A stretch of 64,000 nt of DNA, from assembly GCA_038501195.1 (NCBI GenBank), contig JBBPUQ010000001.1, forward strand, positions 6,014,001 to 6,078,000. Direction: 5' to 3'. The notes under the pieces were generated by a model. That model worked only from the letters and a program-made list of their open reading frames with translations. It was not told the DNA's origin and did not search any database. A program made the translations under genes and the position numbers. Positions 1-14,046 of the stretch are shown piece by piece; the first letter of the stretch is position 1; each line of letters opens with the position of its first letter. Origin of the DNA: Nemania diffusa. Taxonomy: Eukaryota > Ascomycota > Sordariomycetes > Xylariales > Xylariaceae.

Positions 1-3000
1 ATAGAACTTTTTTTAAAAAAATTCTAAAATACATTTTTAACTAAAATAATTTGTAAAAAAGTCGTTGTAATATAATTCAATTAATTAAAAATAAATTAAT
101 TTTTTAAAAAATATATAAACTTTTTTGTTATAAAAAATTAAAAAATTTTAAATTAACTATTAACTTTTTATAACTAAACTATTTTTAATTCGTTTAAAAA
201 TTTGTTAATATTTAAAATTTCTTTTTTAAACGTTTTAAATTAATAATTTAAAACTTTAATTAGCTTTTAAATTTTAAATATTTTTTTTTATAATAGTTAT
301 TTATATTTATATATATATAACTAACTAAATAAAAATCAATTGTTTAAAAAAGTAGTATTTAATACAAACTTTTTTAACTAATACTTTTAAATATTAATTT
401 TTAATAGTTATATATTATATAGTAATTTTTTTTTTTAATATAAAAAAAAAATTTATATTAAAAAATATATTATTTATATAATTAAAACAATATAAAAAAA
501 AATCAGCTTTATTTTGCTTTTTTTTTTATATTTAATAATAAAGTTAAAAAAAGCTAAATAAATATATTATTAAACTTGCTTTTTATTTAGTTTTAGCATT
601 TTTATAAAAGCTTAAAAGTTATTATAATTAATTAATATTTTAATAAATAATTTGCTTTTTTATAAATAATAACACTAATATTTAAAGCTTTTAATAATAG
701 TTAATATTTTTTTGTTTAATATATTTTAGTTTAATTTTTAATTAAAAAACTTTTAAAAATAAAACAAAACTAGTTGTTATTATTTTTGATTATTTTTTTA
801 TAATAAATTACTTATAAATGCAGCTTTAAATATATCAATTTTTACTAATATTTGTTTTTTAAAATTAAAATATATAAAAAAAATAGCTTTTTTAAATAAA
901 TTTTATAATTGTTTAAAAATATACTTTTTTAAACTATTTAAAAAAATTTAACTTTTTTTTGTTTTAGTTATGTTTTTTTTTAAATATTAATATAATAAAA
1001 CAGCAACTAAAAAATACTTTTTAATAAAATAGCAGTAAAAGTTACAAAATTTTAAAAATTGCTATAGCTTATAACAAAAATTAAAAAAAAGCTATTTTTT
1101 AATAGTGTTAATTTATAAAAAGTCTATTTTAATTTTTTTGTTTAAAATAATATAACTTAAAAATTTTAGTTTATATTAATAAAATTAGCATTTAAAAAGT
1201 TTAATATATAATTTAGTTTTTTAAAGTTTTTTAATAATATTTTAAACATAATTTATATATAAATTTCTGTTTAAAAAAAAAACAAACATATTATTAAAAT
1301 ATATTATATAAAAAATATTTAAAATATTATTAAATAGTTTTTATATATAATTTTAAAAAGTAGCAAAAATGTTATATAAATTTATAAATATAACTAAAAA
1401 TTTATAGTATTTATAACGTATATAAAACGCTGTTTTTTATTTATTTCTTTTTTAAATTTGTATACAATAATAAATATTTTTAAAATTAATTTTCGAAAAT
1501 ATTTTTACATATATAATTTTATTTAATATTTTTAAAATAAATAAAAAAATAAAGCAATTTTTCTGCAAAACTTTGTTAAATTTTTTATAGTTAATATAAA
1601 AATGTAAAGTTTTATTTTTTTTAAATATAAAAAATATTAGTACTTTTATAAAACTTTTTAATTTTTTGATTTTTTTGTTTTTTATTATTTTTTATAGTTA
1701 ATTTTTTAGTTTTTATAATTTGTTTTAAGTTAAAAAATAAATAAAATAATAAAGTACTATTATATTTTTTTATAAATTAATTAATAAGTTGTTTTAATAA
1801 ATATAAAAAAGTATATTAATATTAAAAATATTGAAAAATTTAAATAAGTTTTAAAACTTTTTTAAAACTAAATTAAAACTTATAAAAGTTAGTTTTATTT
1901 TTATTTCTTTTAAAAATAAAAGCTTAAACAAAATAATAATTGCTTAATAATACTTTTTATTTTAACAAGTTTATATAAATTTTTAAAATAATAATAATTT
2001 AAAATATTTTTGTTTAAAATTAAAAAATTACTAATTTAAGTTTAAATTTAATATAATTTTTTTATTTTTTAAAATTAATTAAAACAATAGTAATAAACTT
2101 TTTTTTAATTAATTATTATATAATATTACAATATATATATATTAAATTATATAAATAACTTTTTATTAATTAGTTAATTTATAAAAAATTTAATAAGCTT
2201 TATATATATTTAAACTTTTTTAGTTTATAATTTATAAATTATAAAACTTATAAAAAACTTTTTATAGTTTATAATATAAAACAAAAATATAACTAATACA
2301 ATTATATTTAGTACAAAAGTTTAAATTAGTATATATTTTTAAAAATAGTTTATTTAAACTAAATATATATATTAAACAAAAAATGTAAAAATGTTAAAAA
2401 AATAAAACAAATAACTAGTATTTATTTTTAAATTCTATTATAAAATTTAAACTTATTTTTTGTTTTTTAAATTAAAATTATTATAATTTTTTAAAACAAA
2501 TTAATAAAAAAAAACAGTTTGTTTTAAATAATAAAAATTATTAAATTCTTTTTTAATAGTTTAAATTTTTTAAATAGTTCGTTTTTAAAACTGTTTATTA
2601 AAATATTAATTAATATAATATTTTGTTTTATTGCAAAAAAAACAAATAACAAAGTTTTAATTTTTTAATAGTTGTTAGTTTAAATTTAAATAATATTTAA
2701 GTTTATTTTTTAAAAGTTTTTATAATTTTTTAGCTTTATATTTATTTTTTAGTTTATTAAATTAATATATTTAATGTTTTAAAATTTAATAATTTATTAA
2801 TTTAAATTAAAAATTTTAGTATTAAAAGTTTTATAACTTTTTAAAGTAATAGTTTTTGTAACAATTTTTGTTAATTATATATAAATTTTATAGTTGTAAA
2901 AAATTATAATAAAAATAATAATATTATAAAAGTTTTATATAAAATTTATAACAACTTCAATTATAATTTATATATAAACTTAATTATTGTTATATTTTTT

Positions 3001-3759
3001 TTTAACTTTTATTTATTAATTTTTATTAATATATTATTATATTAATTATATTTTTTTAAATAATAAATAAAAAGTTATAAAAATTTATTATTTTTTTTTT
3101 TAAAAAATTAAATAGTTTTTAATAAAAAAACATAGTTTTTTCGTTATTAGTTTTTTTCGTTTTTTATTTTTTAATTTAAACTAAATAATAATTAAATTAT
3201 TTAAAATATTGATTTAAAAGTTAATAAGTATATTTTAACTATATATTTATATTTGTTTTTAAATGTATTAACTGTTATATAAAAGTTTTTGTTTATTTTA
3301 AAAATATATTTTAATTGTACTAATATTAAAGCTGTTTTATTTTTGAAAATTTTTTAAATAAGTTTTAATATTTATTTTTGCAATCTCGATTTATTTTATT
3401 AATTATATATATAATTTTATTTATTAAACAACTAAATTTATATTTAAAATTATTAAATATAAACTTTAACTTTTTAATTTATTTAGTTTATTTGTTATAT
3501 ATAAAATCTAAAATTAATAATTTGTATTTAAATTTAATTAATTAATTAAAATTTATATTACTATTATAATCTGATTTAAATTTGTTATATTTTTGTTAAT
3601 AATTTGTATATATAAAAAATTTAATTATATTATTGTTATTAAAAAGTACAAAAATAATATTATAACTATATTATTAATATATTTTAAAAATCAAGCATTA
3701 ATAAAAAAAAACTGATCGTTTAAAGTTTCGCTGTTTTTTATAGTTAATAAAATCATTAG

Positions 3760-3792
<33 letters not shown>

Positions 3793-4304
3793 TGTTTTTA
3801 GTACAGTTTTAAATCAAAAATTATACAATTTAGCAGTATATTAATTTTGTTTATTTCGTTCAAATTCTAATTAATAATTTTTTGCTTATACTTTTACAAA
3901 AGTTTTTTATAAAACTAATATATTAGTTAATAGTTCAAAAGTAGTAATAAAAGCAAAAAATTAAGTTTTTTTAAAAAAAATTTAAAATTAAAGCTAGTTC
4001 AAAGTATTTTTATTATTATTTCAAATAATATTTAACTTTGTTATATTTATAAATATAACAAACTTTTTAAAACGTTAAAATATTATTTCGTATTATAAAT
4101 AATTTTAAATAAAAACTTTAAAATTGTTATAAAATAAAAAAAACTATAAATTAAATATAATATAATAAATAATATATAGCTAGTAATATATATTATATAA
4201 AACTAAAGCTTAAAAAAAAAAAAAATCTTTTTTAAAACATATATAGAATAAATATATATAAATATACTAGTACTCTTTTAAATTTTAGCCTTTAAATTTT
4301 AACA
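1..4304. mobile_element. RIP-degraded LTR retrotransposon, family A copy A1 (truncated by window start)
   Basis: The whole segment is a direct repeat of 29394-33690, aligned base for base with mostly C/T and G/A differences and few indels. It ends in a 180-bp terminal repeat (4125-4304) that matches both LTRs of the complete copy at 26459-33690. The left part of the element lies outside the window. No open reading frame of useful length survives on either strand. The sequence is about nine-tenths A+T with many TAA/TAG triplets, as RIP produces. Copy A1 is somewhat more degraded than copy A2. The coding strand cannot be decided. Confidence 0.85.
4125..4304. repeat. LTR of family A copy A1
   Basis: This 180-bp terminal repeat starts TG and ends CA. 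It has the same length as the two LTRs of copy A2 (26459-26638 and 33511-33690). The shared interior includes a run of A followed by ATCTTTTTTAAAACA. Confidence 0.85.
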
Positions 4305-6264
4305 ATATTTTTAAATATAAATAATTTATTTTATTAAAAATAAAAACTATATATAGTTATTATAAATTAATATAATAAAATTAATTTATTAAATATATAA
4401 ATTAATTATAACATATTTTAAAAATTAATATTTAAAATAAAACATTATATTATAACTAATATAAAAAAAGTTTTTAATTTAATATATATTTAATAAAATA
4501 TATAACTATATATAAAATAAAATTTAAAATTTAATATTAATATTATATTTTTTAATTTTTTAATTAATTTATATAAATTTATATTTTAATATTATAATAT
4601 TTAAAAGTTTTTATATTTAATAATTAATTTAAAATATTATATATTTATTTTTATATTTAAATTATAGTTTTAAAAAATAGTTAATTTAATTAAAATTATT
4701 AAAATAATTTATTAATAATAAAACAATATATAAAAAAAATATATATAATATATAAATTATTAAAATAATATTTATATTAATATAATATAACTTTTTATAT
4801 TTTAAAAAAATAATATATATAAATAAAAAAACTATTAATAATTATAAATTTAAAACTATTAAATTAATAAAAAAGTATATATAATTTTTAGTTTTAAAAA
4901 ATTATTTTTGTTTATTTTTTTATATTAATAAAACAAATAAAAATTAAATTAATATAAATATTATAATTAAAATAACAAAAAGTTTTATATATTTAATATA
5001 TTATATAAATAAATTGTTTAATTAAAATAATAATTTAAATTATATATTAAATAATATATTTTTATTTTAATTTTATATAAATATTTTTTTAAAATATAAA
5101 ATATTAATTATAAAATAAAATTAATTTATAAATTTAAAAATTTTTTATAATATATATATAAAATATAACTTTAAAAAAAATATTATATAATATATATATA
5201 ATATAAAAATATTAAAAATAAAAATTAAATTTTTAAAATATTAATTTTTAAATATAATTTAATAATATTATAAAATTTTATTTTTAAATTTATTACAGCT
5301 ATAAAAATAATTTATATTAAATATAAATAATTAATTTAAATATATAAATAATAATTAATTAAATTAATTAAAATATTTTTTTTAAATTAGTTAAATTTAT
5401 TTTAATTAAAATAATTTAATAAATTATAAAAATTATATAATTAATATATTTATAACTATAATATAAATTTTTATTATATATAAAAAATTAATTTAAAAAA
5501 AAATCTATTAAATTAATAAAACATTTTTATTAAATTAATAAAAATATAATTAAATTAAATATAATTTAATAAATTAATTAAATTATATATTTAAATTATT
5601 TATAATTATTATATAATTTATTTTTATATAAAAATAAACTTAAAAAAATAAACTTTTTAAATTAAATTAAAATATTATTATTAAATTTATTAAAACTTAA
5701 ATTTATTAATTATAATTTAATAAATTAAAAATATTTTATTTTTAATAGTTTTATAATTATAAAACAATTTATATTAAATATAAAAAATTAATTTAAAATT
5801 AAAAAAATATTTATTTATTTATATTAAATAATTTAATTATAAATTATAATTTAATAAATTAAAAATAATTTAAATATATATTATAGTTTTTTTAAATATT
5901 AATTTTATAAATTAAAATAAATATATTTATATTATATAAAATTTAAATTTTATTATTAAAAATAAATAAAGTTTTAATAATAATATTATTAAAAAAATTA
6001 CTAAAATATATAATATAAATAATATATTAAAATATTTTTATTAAAATTTTATAAATTATTAATAATAAATTTATAAAATATAAAAAAAATATAAAAAATA
6101 TATAAAATTTATTTATAACTTTATAAAATTTATAAATATTTTTAAAAATATATTTAATTTAAATAATTTATTAAATATTTATAAAAATAATTTATTAAAT
6201 ATAAACTTTTAAATTATTAATATTTAATTGTTATAATATTAATAATATTGTTGAACTAATAACT
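4305..6264. repeat. Extreme AT-rich RIP desert, no gene seen
   Basis: About 2 kb of nearly pure A/T. The few C are mostly in CpT and the few G mostly in ApG, meaning CpA/TpG sites have been used up. I see no reading frame, RNA gene or terminal repeat. It is probably the remnant of an older repeat into which the family C element inserted, with the continuation at 11964-12840, but no sequence identity proves that. Confidence 0.6.
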
Positions 6265-6497
6265 TAACAGGACTTGTACATATACACTTAGTGTATACGA
6301 CCAAGACTTGGACCAGGACCCTTATCAGGTAACCGAATAGATAAGGAATACAAAGACCCACTGGGATCTATAAAACCTACAAGTCCCACACACACACACG
6401 AATTAATACAGAACTTTAGGACCTGGAAATAAACCTTAAACTCTATAAATTACTCCAAATCCTCTTGTATATATATATACAAAGAGTTCTATTAATA
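6265..6497. repeat. Left LTR of family C
   Basis: This 233-bp LTR pairs with 11731-11963. Shared unmutated blocks include CCCACTGGGATCTA and TCCCACACACACA. The differences between the two LTRs are almost all transitions and run in both directions, so each copy was mutated independently. Confidence 0.87.
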
Positions 6498-9400
6498 CTA
6501 ATTAATAATTACAGAATATAATTACAAATTAATAAAATAAAAAAGCAAAGCTTAGTTATAAAGTAGCTTTTATACTTGATTTTTTATTTTTTATATAAAA
6601 AATAAACTATTATTTATATTAATTAACAAAAGAAAAGTTAAATTAATTATTAAATAAAAAAATTTAACTATTGCAAAATTAAAAACTTCTTTTATATAAT
6701 ATTTAATTATTTCTATATAAAAATTAATTAAACTATAAACTATTTTATATATTTAACTTTTTAACTATTTTATTTATTTATTTACTTTTTTATTTTTATA
6801 CTTACTTTTTTTTTACAACTATATTAAAACTTGTAACAAAATTAGTTATAGCAGCTATAGCTGCAGCAACTAAAACTAACCACTTTAAATCTTCAAATAA
6901 AAAATTATATTTATTTTTATATAAAAATATAGCTAAAAAAAGCAATATTAATATTTTTAAATAAAAAAACAAAACTAATTTTAAATATTAAAGTATTATT
7001 ATTAATTTAAACAATTTAATTATTTTAATATAAATGTTTATATATTTTATATAATATTTGAAAAAATATATATAATTAAAAATTAAAAGTAAACAATTTA
7101 TATAAATGTTTGTAATAAATTTTAAAAACTAAATAAAACTTATATTTATAAATATTAGTTATATATTTAAATATATATTTGTTGTAATAGCTGCAAATAA
7201 TAAAAAAATCAAAATATATAAAAATATATATAATAATAAATTTATATATATATTTAAAAAATTTAGCAATAATAACAATAATAAAAAATTAAATAATAAT
7301 ATATTTATATAAATAGTTTTAACATTTATATTAATAAATATATTAGAATTTTTAGTTATATAAATAAATCTTTTAATATTATAACTAGTTATATTAAAAC
7401 TAATAATATTAATATGCTATATAATATTTAGTATAAATAATTAAATATTTAGTTTTTTTGTATAAATAAAAACTTAAAAATTTATATTTATTTTTAAAAT
7501 TTCTATTATATATTTTATACTTTTATTTATATATAAAAATCAATTATATAAACTTTTTTTTATTTAAATTATTTATAATAATTTAATTAAAATAGCTCAA
7601 TTTATTATATTTATTAAAATATAACGATTTAATTAAAACTATAGCAATAAGCTATATAATATATTATATAATAAAATTTGAATTTTTATTTCGATATATT
7701 GTTAATTTAAAATTATTAAAAAATAATATTATATAATATTTTTTTTTATATTAAAAAAAAAAGCTAAATAATATTATTTTAATTATATTAGTTTAATATA
7801 TAAATAAAACAAAATTTATATAATATTTAATAATTATTTTAATATAATAATTAATTATAGTTAATATTAAACTAATTAAATTATTATTACTTTTATATAA
7901 ATAAAACAAAATAATTTAATAAAAATAATATTTAAAATATTAAAAACTATAATTAATAAATTTTAATTTATACAATATATTTTAAAACTTAGTTATTATA
8001 AAAAAATATTATTTTATATAATAATTGTATAAATATATTTTAATATATTTAAATTTGAATTTGTTTTAATTAATTAAAAATTTATATATAAAACTTTATT
8101 TTTTAATTTATAAATAATACTGCAAATTTTTTTTAATTAAAAAATAAACTATTATTATATAACAGATATTTATTTTATTAATAAATAATATAATATTAAA
8201 TATTTAAAACAATTATATAATTATAGCTTTAAAAAAAATTTTTGTCGAAAACTATAGCAATTATACAATAAAAATAATAGAAATAATAAAAAATGCTTTA
8301 TTTATAAAAAGTTTAGTTATTAGTTTATTAATTACAACTAATAAAAAAAATCGAAAATAAAAAAGTAATATTTTGCTATATATAATATTTTAAAATAAAA
8401 AACTTTATTATATAAAAAGTATAATATATTTATATTAAATTACAAAAGTAATAAAAACTTTTTATATAATAATAAATTTAATAATAATTTAAATTTTAAA
8501 ACTAAAAATAAAATAGTTTAATTTTTAATAAATTTAATATATTTTTATTATATAATAAAAAAAAACATATATATTTAAAACTAAATATTAATATTAAATA
8601 ATTTTTATTTAAATAATTAATATAATATAAAATATTAAAATATTTTATAAAATATTAATATAACTAAAATTTTAATTATTAAAAAAATTTAAATTAAAGT
8701 TTTTATATAAAAAACTTTTTTATATAAATAAATTAAACTTTAAATAATATAGCAATTTAATTTAATAATATTAAAAGTTTTAAAATTATAAATATTATAA
8801 TTATATTAATATTAATTAAACTAATTAAATTTTATATTTTAAATATATTAATTTTATTTTTATTATTATTATAAAATATAAACTGATTATATATTTATTT
8901 TAATAATATATAAAATATAATTATATAATAAAATAATATAATAATATTAATTATATAAAAATAAAAATATTTATTTTTTAATATTAATTAATTAAAAGTT
9001 ATAAATTATTTTATAAAATAAAAATTTTAAAAATTATATTATCGATTTAAATATTTTTATATAAAAAAACTTATAAAATTATTATAAAAAACTAAATATA
9101 ATAATATTAATATTTTAATATTTTAAAAAATTAAAAAGTTTTATTACTATTATTAATTATATAATTAAACTTTAAAAAAATTTAAATTTTTACTAAAAAA
9201 TAAATATAATTTTAATTATAAAATTATTATTAATATTATATAAATTAATAAATAACTAATTTTATATATAATTAATATAAATATTTTATTTTAAATAGTT
9301 AAATTTTTAAAATTTTTAAATATATATAATATTTAAAATATATTATATTAATATTAAATTTTAATATATTAAAAGCTATTTAATTATATTATATATAATT

Positions 9401-11730
9401 TTAATATAAATTTTTTATTTAAAAAATTTTGTAATAATATATAACTAATTAAAACTTTATATAAAAAAATATTTATTAAAATATATTAAACTATTAAAAA
9501 AGTTAAATAAATATATATATTATTATATTATATATTTAATATTTTATATAAAAAAATCAGTTATTATATAAATAAAAAACAATATTATAAATAGTTATAA
9601 AAATTTTAAACGATATAACTAAATCAAATAATTTTATATTTATTTTATTAATTTTTAAAATTTATTTTAAAATTAATAGCGATTTATTTTTTTTATTAAA
9701 AATTATTTAAAAAATAAAAGCTATATAAAAAATTATAAAAATATTAAAAAATATTTATATAAAAGTTAATATTAACTAAACTATATAAATTAAAAACAAA
9801 CTAATATTATTGTATAAAATATTTTTTTTATTTTTTTAAAATAAAGTTATAATATAAAAAAAACAAAAAAACTAAATAAAATTATATAAAATTTTTACAA
9901 TTAAAAATTATAATATTATAATCGATATAATAAATAAATTAACTAAGTTTTATTATATATAAATTAAATTATATTATTAATAAAAAGTTATATTTAATTA
10001 ATTATATAAAAAAAATAACTTTTTATATAACTTTTTTTAAACTATTAAATAGTTATAACTTTAATATAAAAATAAATTAAAAAAATCATTTATATTTATT
10101 AACAATTAATATTTTATATTAAAAAAAGTTAACAATTATATTTTAGTTATATAACTAAAATAAATATATTAACGATTTAAAATATATTTTAATTTATATA
10201 ATATAATTTAAATTAATATAACTAAATAAAAATTTTTTAAATTAAATTTATATAAAAAGTTAAAAATAAAATAACTAAATTATATAAAAAGTTTAAATTA
10301 GTTATATAAAGTTATAAAAATAATAATAAAGTTTAAATTTTTATATAAATATTAATAATTTAATATATAAATTAATAGTTTATTATAATTTTAAAATTAT
10401 TACTAATTTAAAATTATAATATATATATAAAACTATAAAATATTTTTTAAATATATATATAGTTATATAATAAATTAAATTAAAAAGTTTATATTTATTT
10501 GTTAAAAAACTAAAAAATAAATATTTAATAAATACTATATTTTAAATTATATAATTATTATATAAATTAGCTAAATTAAAATTATATTAATATAAAATTT
10601 ATTATAAATATTATTGCTAAAAATTAAATATAAAAATATTTATATATAATTTATATTTATTATATATTAAAAAAAGATCTAATAAATTTGTAATTATAAA
10701 ACTTTAAATAAACAATATTTTCAATATTATATTTAAAAAATTTTTATATAAAAAAAAAACTAAGCTATTATTTTATATAAAACTAAAAGTGAAATTAATA
10801 TTTAAATATTTTATTAAATTTAATAAAAACAAAATTTAAATAAATAAATAAGATTTTTTTTTTATTTAATAAAAATAAATTAAATAATTATATATTATTA
10901 ATTTTTATATAAAAAATTATTTTTAGCAATATATTATTTAATAAACTTAAAATATATATATTATATTAATATATTAATTAAAAATATTATATAATTTATT
11001 AATTGTTATATAAGTTTAAAAGTTATTAAAAAACAATATTAAAATATTAAATATATAAATATAATAGCAAATTAATAATATATAACAAAAATTATATTAT
11101 ATATTTTTGAATTTTTATTTTTATTAACAAAATATTTATAAATAATAAAAATTTAAGTTTTTAAATCGGATTTATAATTATATTAATTAATAAAAGCTAT
11201 ATAAAAAATACTTTTATAATTGAAAGCAATATTGTTTATTAAAATTTAATTAAATATAAACAAGTTATATATAATATATTAGTAAATAAATTATATAATA
11301 TAATTAATAAATTCGATTATATTATTATATTTAATATAATTTTTTAAAAAATTATTTATATAATAAAATTATTAACTATATTATTAGTTATATATATTAA
11401 TTTTAAATTTTTATATAAATATTTAATTAAACTAAAAACTATATAAAAAAAGCAACTTATAATTAATATTATATTATTTTAAAAAATATATAAAAATTGT
11501 AAAATTATAAAAATATATTAAATTAATAATAAAAATAACTTAATAAATATTTATATAAAAAAAGTATTTAATTAAACATTAAAAAAGCTAGTTAGTACAA
11601 ATAAATTAGTTATATAAATAAAAATATATATAAATCGATTAAACAACAGAAAAAATAACAAAAAATTAGTTAATATTAGAACTAAAGTTACTGCATAAAA
11701 GAAAAAATCTCCAGTATTAAACCAATAATT

Positions 11731-11963
11731 TGACAGAACTTGTACATACATACTTAGTACATATAACCAAAACCTAGATTAAAACTTTTATCAAGTAACC
11801 AAATAAATAAAGAATATAAAAACCCACTGGGATCTACAGGACCCACAGGTCCCACACACACATACGAATTAATATAGAACTTTAAGACCTAGAAACAAAC
11901 CTCAAACTCCACAGATTACTCCGAATCCTCTTATATACATACATACAAAAAGTTCTACTAACA
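11731..11963. repeat. Right LTR of family C
   Basis: Begins TGACAGAACTTGTAC and ends AGTTCTACTAACA, giving the TG...CA termini expected of an LTR. It matches 6265-6497 along its full length. Confidence 0.87.
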
Positions 11964-13021
11964 AATATATTAATAAAATATATATAATATATAAAATATT
12001 AATTTTATTTATAATAATATAACTACTTTTTTTTTTTTTTATAAAAAATAATATATTATATATATTTTTTAAATTTAAAACTAATATTTATAATATAATA
12101 ATTATTAAATTTTTAATATAATATTAATAAAATATAAATATATTATAAAAAAGTTAAAAAAAACTTATAAAATTTATTTAAATAATTTAATTTAAATAAT
12201 TATTATAATAAATTTTAATTTTTTTATATTTAAAAAAATTTTAATTTATATAGTTTTAATAAATTAAAACTAATATATAAAAATAATAAAATAAAAATGA
12301 AAAAAATATATAAAATTTATTTTTATTTATTTTTTTTATATAATTTAAATATTTTTTTATAAATAATAACAATTATAATAATAATAATAATAATAATATT
12401 AATAAAATTTTTATAAAATATTATTATAATAATTATAAAATATTAATAATATATTAAATTTTACTTTATATATATAATATTTATAATTTAAATAAATAAA
12501 TAAAATAAAATAAATTAATTTAATAAATTAAAATTAAAATAATATAAAATAAATATAAATATAAATAAAAAATAAAAAAAAAATATAACTATTATTTATT
12601 AATATATTATTAATATATTATAAAATTAGCTTTTTTATTTATTAAAATAATTAATAAAAATAAAAAAAATTAAAAAAAATTAATAAAAAAAATAAAAAAA
12701 GAATTATTTATATTATTAAAAAATAATAAAAAATAATATTAACTAAATAATAAAAATTAATATAAATAATATAAAATAATAATAATTTTATATATATTAT
12801 ATTAAAATTAATAAAAATAATTAAATTAAATATAAATTTAAATTATTTTAAATTAATTTATAAAGTTTTATTATTTTAATTATAAAAATTTATTATAATA
12901 TTTATAACTTTTATATTTAATTATTAATTTATTTATAATTTATAAATTAATTTATTATATTTATATTTTTTTAATATAAGTTTTATTTATTATAATTATA
13001 ATATTTTAAAATATATTATAA
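11964..13021. repeat. AT-rich RIP desert with a partial second copy of repeat D
   Basis: No gene is visible. The last part, about 12845-13015, aligns with 13221-13397 at a spacing of 376 bp, with transitions explaining most differences. It is therefore a partial, more heavily mutated direct copy of the right part of repeat D. The rest is nearly pure A/T and cannot be assigned. Confidence 0.55.
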
Positions 13022-13397
13022 ATAAATAATTTTATAAATTTATTAAATTTATTATATAATTTTTATATTATAATATATTTTTTTAAAAATATAATTATAA
13101 TAATTATAATATTATTTTTATTTATTTATTTTTTTTATAATTAATAAAAAAAAAAAAATTAATAATTAAAATAATAAGTTATATTTTTTAATTTTTTATT
13201 TTTTATTCTTAGTTTAAACTATTTTAAATTAATTTATAAAACTTTATTGTTTTAATTATAAAAACTTACTATAATATCTATAGTTTTTATACTTAGTTAT
13301 CGACTTATTTACAACTCGTAGATTAACCTACTACGCTTACGCTCTCTTAATACAAGTTCTACCTACTGCGATTATAGTGCCCTGGAGTGTGCTGTAG
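13022..13397 (-). repeat. Repeat D, RIP-mutated copy
   Basis: This is the reverse complement of 44836-45209. The 80 bases nearest the gene island are almost identical between the two copies. Towards lower coordinates the copy here becomes progressively converted (C to T, G to A) until it is almost pure A/T. The outer end, reading CTACAGCACACTCC on the minus strand, falls inside a protein-like reading frame (13398-13920), so the repeat appears to interrupt or truncate that gene. The type of element is unknown. Confidence 0.8.
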
Positions 13398-13994
13398 ATG
13401 CGGGGTGGGCAGTCTCGCCGATCCAGTACAACTCCAGCCGCGTCGTGTTGGGCCCAACCGCCTCGGCGCCCATTCGCGACTGGCGTAGTTCCATGCTCCA
13501 CACCACGTCGGCGTTCTTGTCGAAGGGCTTCTTGCTGCTGGCCGGATCGATGACGTATGCGGCTTCCGTAATGTTGTTCGGTTCTTGATAAAGAAGAAGT
13601 CGGTCTGCAGCACACGATCACCTCCGCACCGACCACCTCAGGATCGAGGGCCCTGGCGGTCACATCAACATGCTCGTGGCCGGCTACAGGAGAGTCTGAT
13701 GTCTAGCTGAAGGCGTTAGGCGCGTAGGAACCACCCGTAGTTTGCCGCTGCCAGTGAAGATGAATGTTGGATTGCATGTAGATATGGAAGTCCTTGTTCT
13801 TGTGAGCCCCAGTTACGGCTACAAACCCCTCGTCCCCTATGCTTTTGAACACCTCCGCCAATGCGCCAAATCCCATTCGCCACTGAGCAAAGCAGCCCGC
13901 TAGGCCCTCGAAGTTTCAATACTTCTTCATTGTTGGGTTTACTTGTCCACTTCCACCTCCTTTCCGGGTTTCTCTTATGTCTCGTGCCCACCAC
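13398..13994 (-). pseudogene. Broken gene fragment of unrecognised family
   Basis: Two stretches on the minus strand have protein-like composition but lie in different frames. The first (about 13918-13710) reads FEGLAGCFAQWRMGFGALAE and goes on to a HIYMQSNIHLHW segment, then meets an in-frame TAG at about 13707. The second (about 13605-13398) contains ITEAAYVIDPASSKKPFDKN and VWSMELRQSRMGAEAVG. It ends where repeat D begins at 13397. The frame changes between the segments and the 3' end is replaced by the repeat, so this is a relic. I do not recognise the family. It lies just downstream of the P450 pseudogene on the same strand, which suggests common membership of a lost metabolic cluster. 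Confidence 0.5.
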
Positions 13995-14046
13995 GAATAA
14001 ATAAAATCAATCGAGGAACAGCGGCAAGAAACCATTTAGAGCGAGC

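Larger units (their letters stand above)
6265..11963. mobile_element. Full-length RIP-degraded LTR retrotransposon, family C (5.7 kb)
   Basis: Two 233-bp direct repeats bound 5.2 kb of AT-rich sequence. The left copy is 6265-6497 and the right copy 11731-11963. Both keep the same length, and the right copy shows canonical TG...CA ends; in the left copy these read TA...TA, as RIP would give. The 5.7 kb total is normal for a Copia- or Gypsy-type element. No gag or pol frame survives, so the superfamily and orientation are undetermined. The 5-bp flanks (TAACT and AATAT) do not give a clean target duplication. The LTRs retain much more G+C than the interior. Confidence 0.85.
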
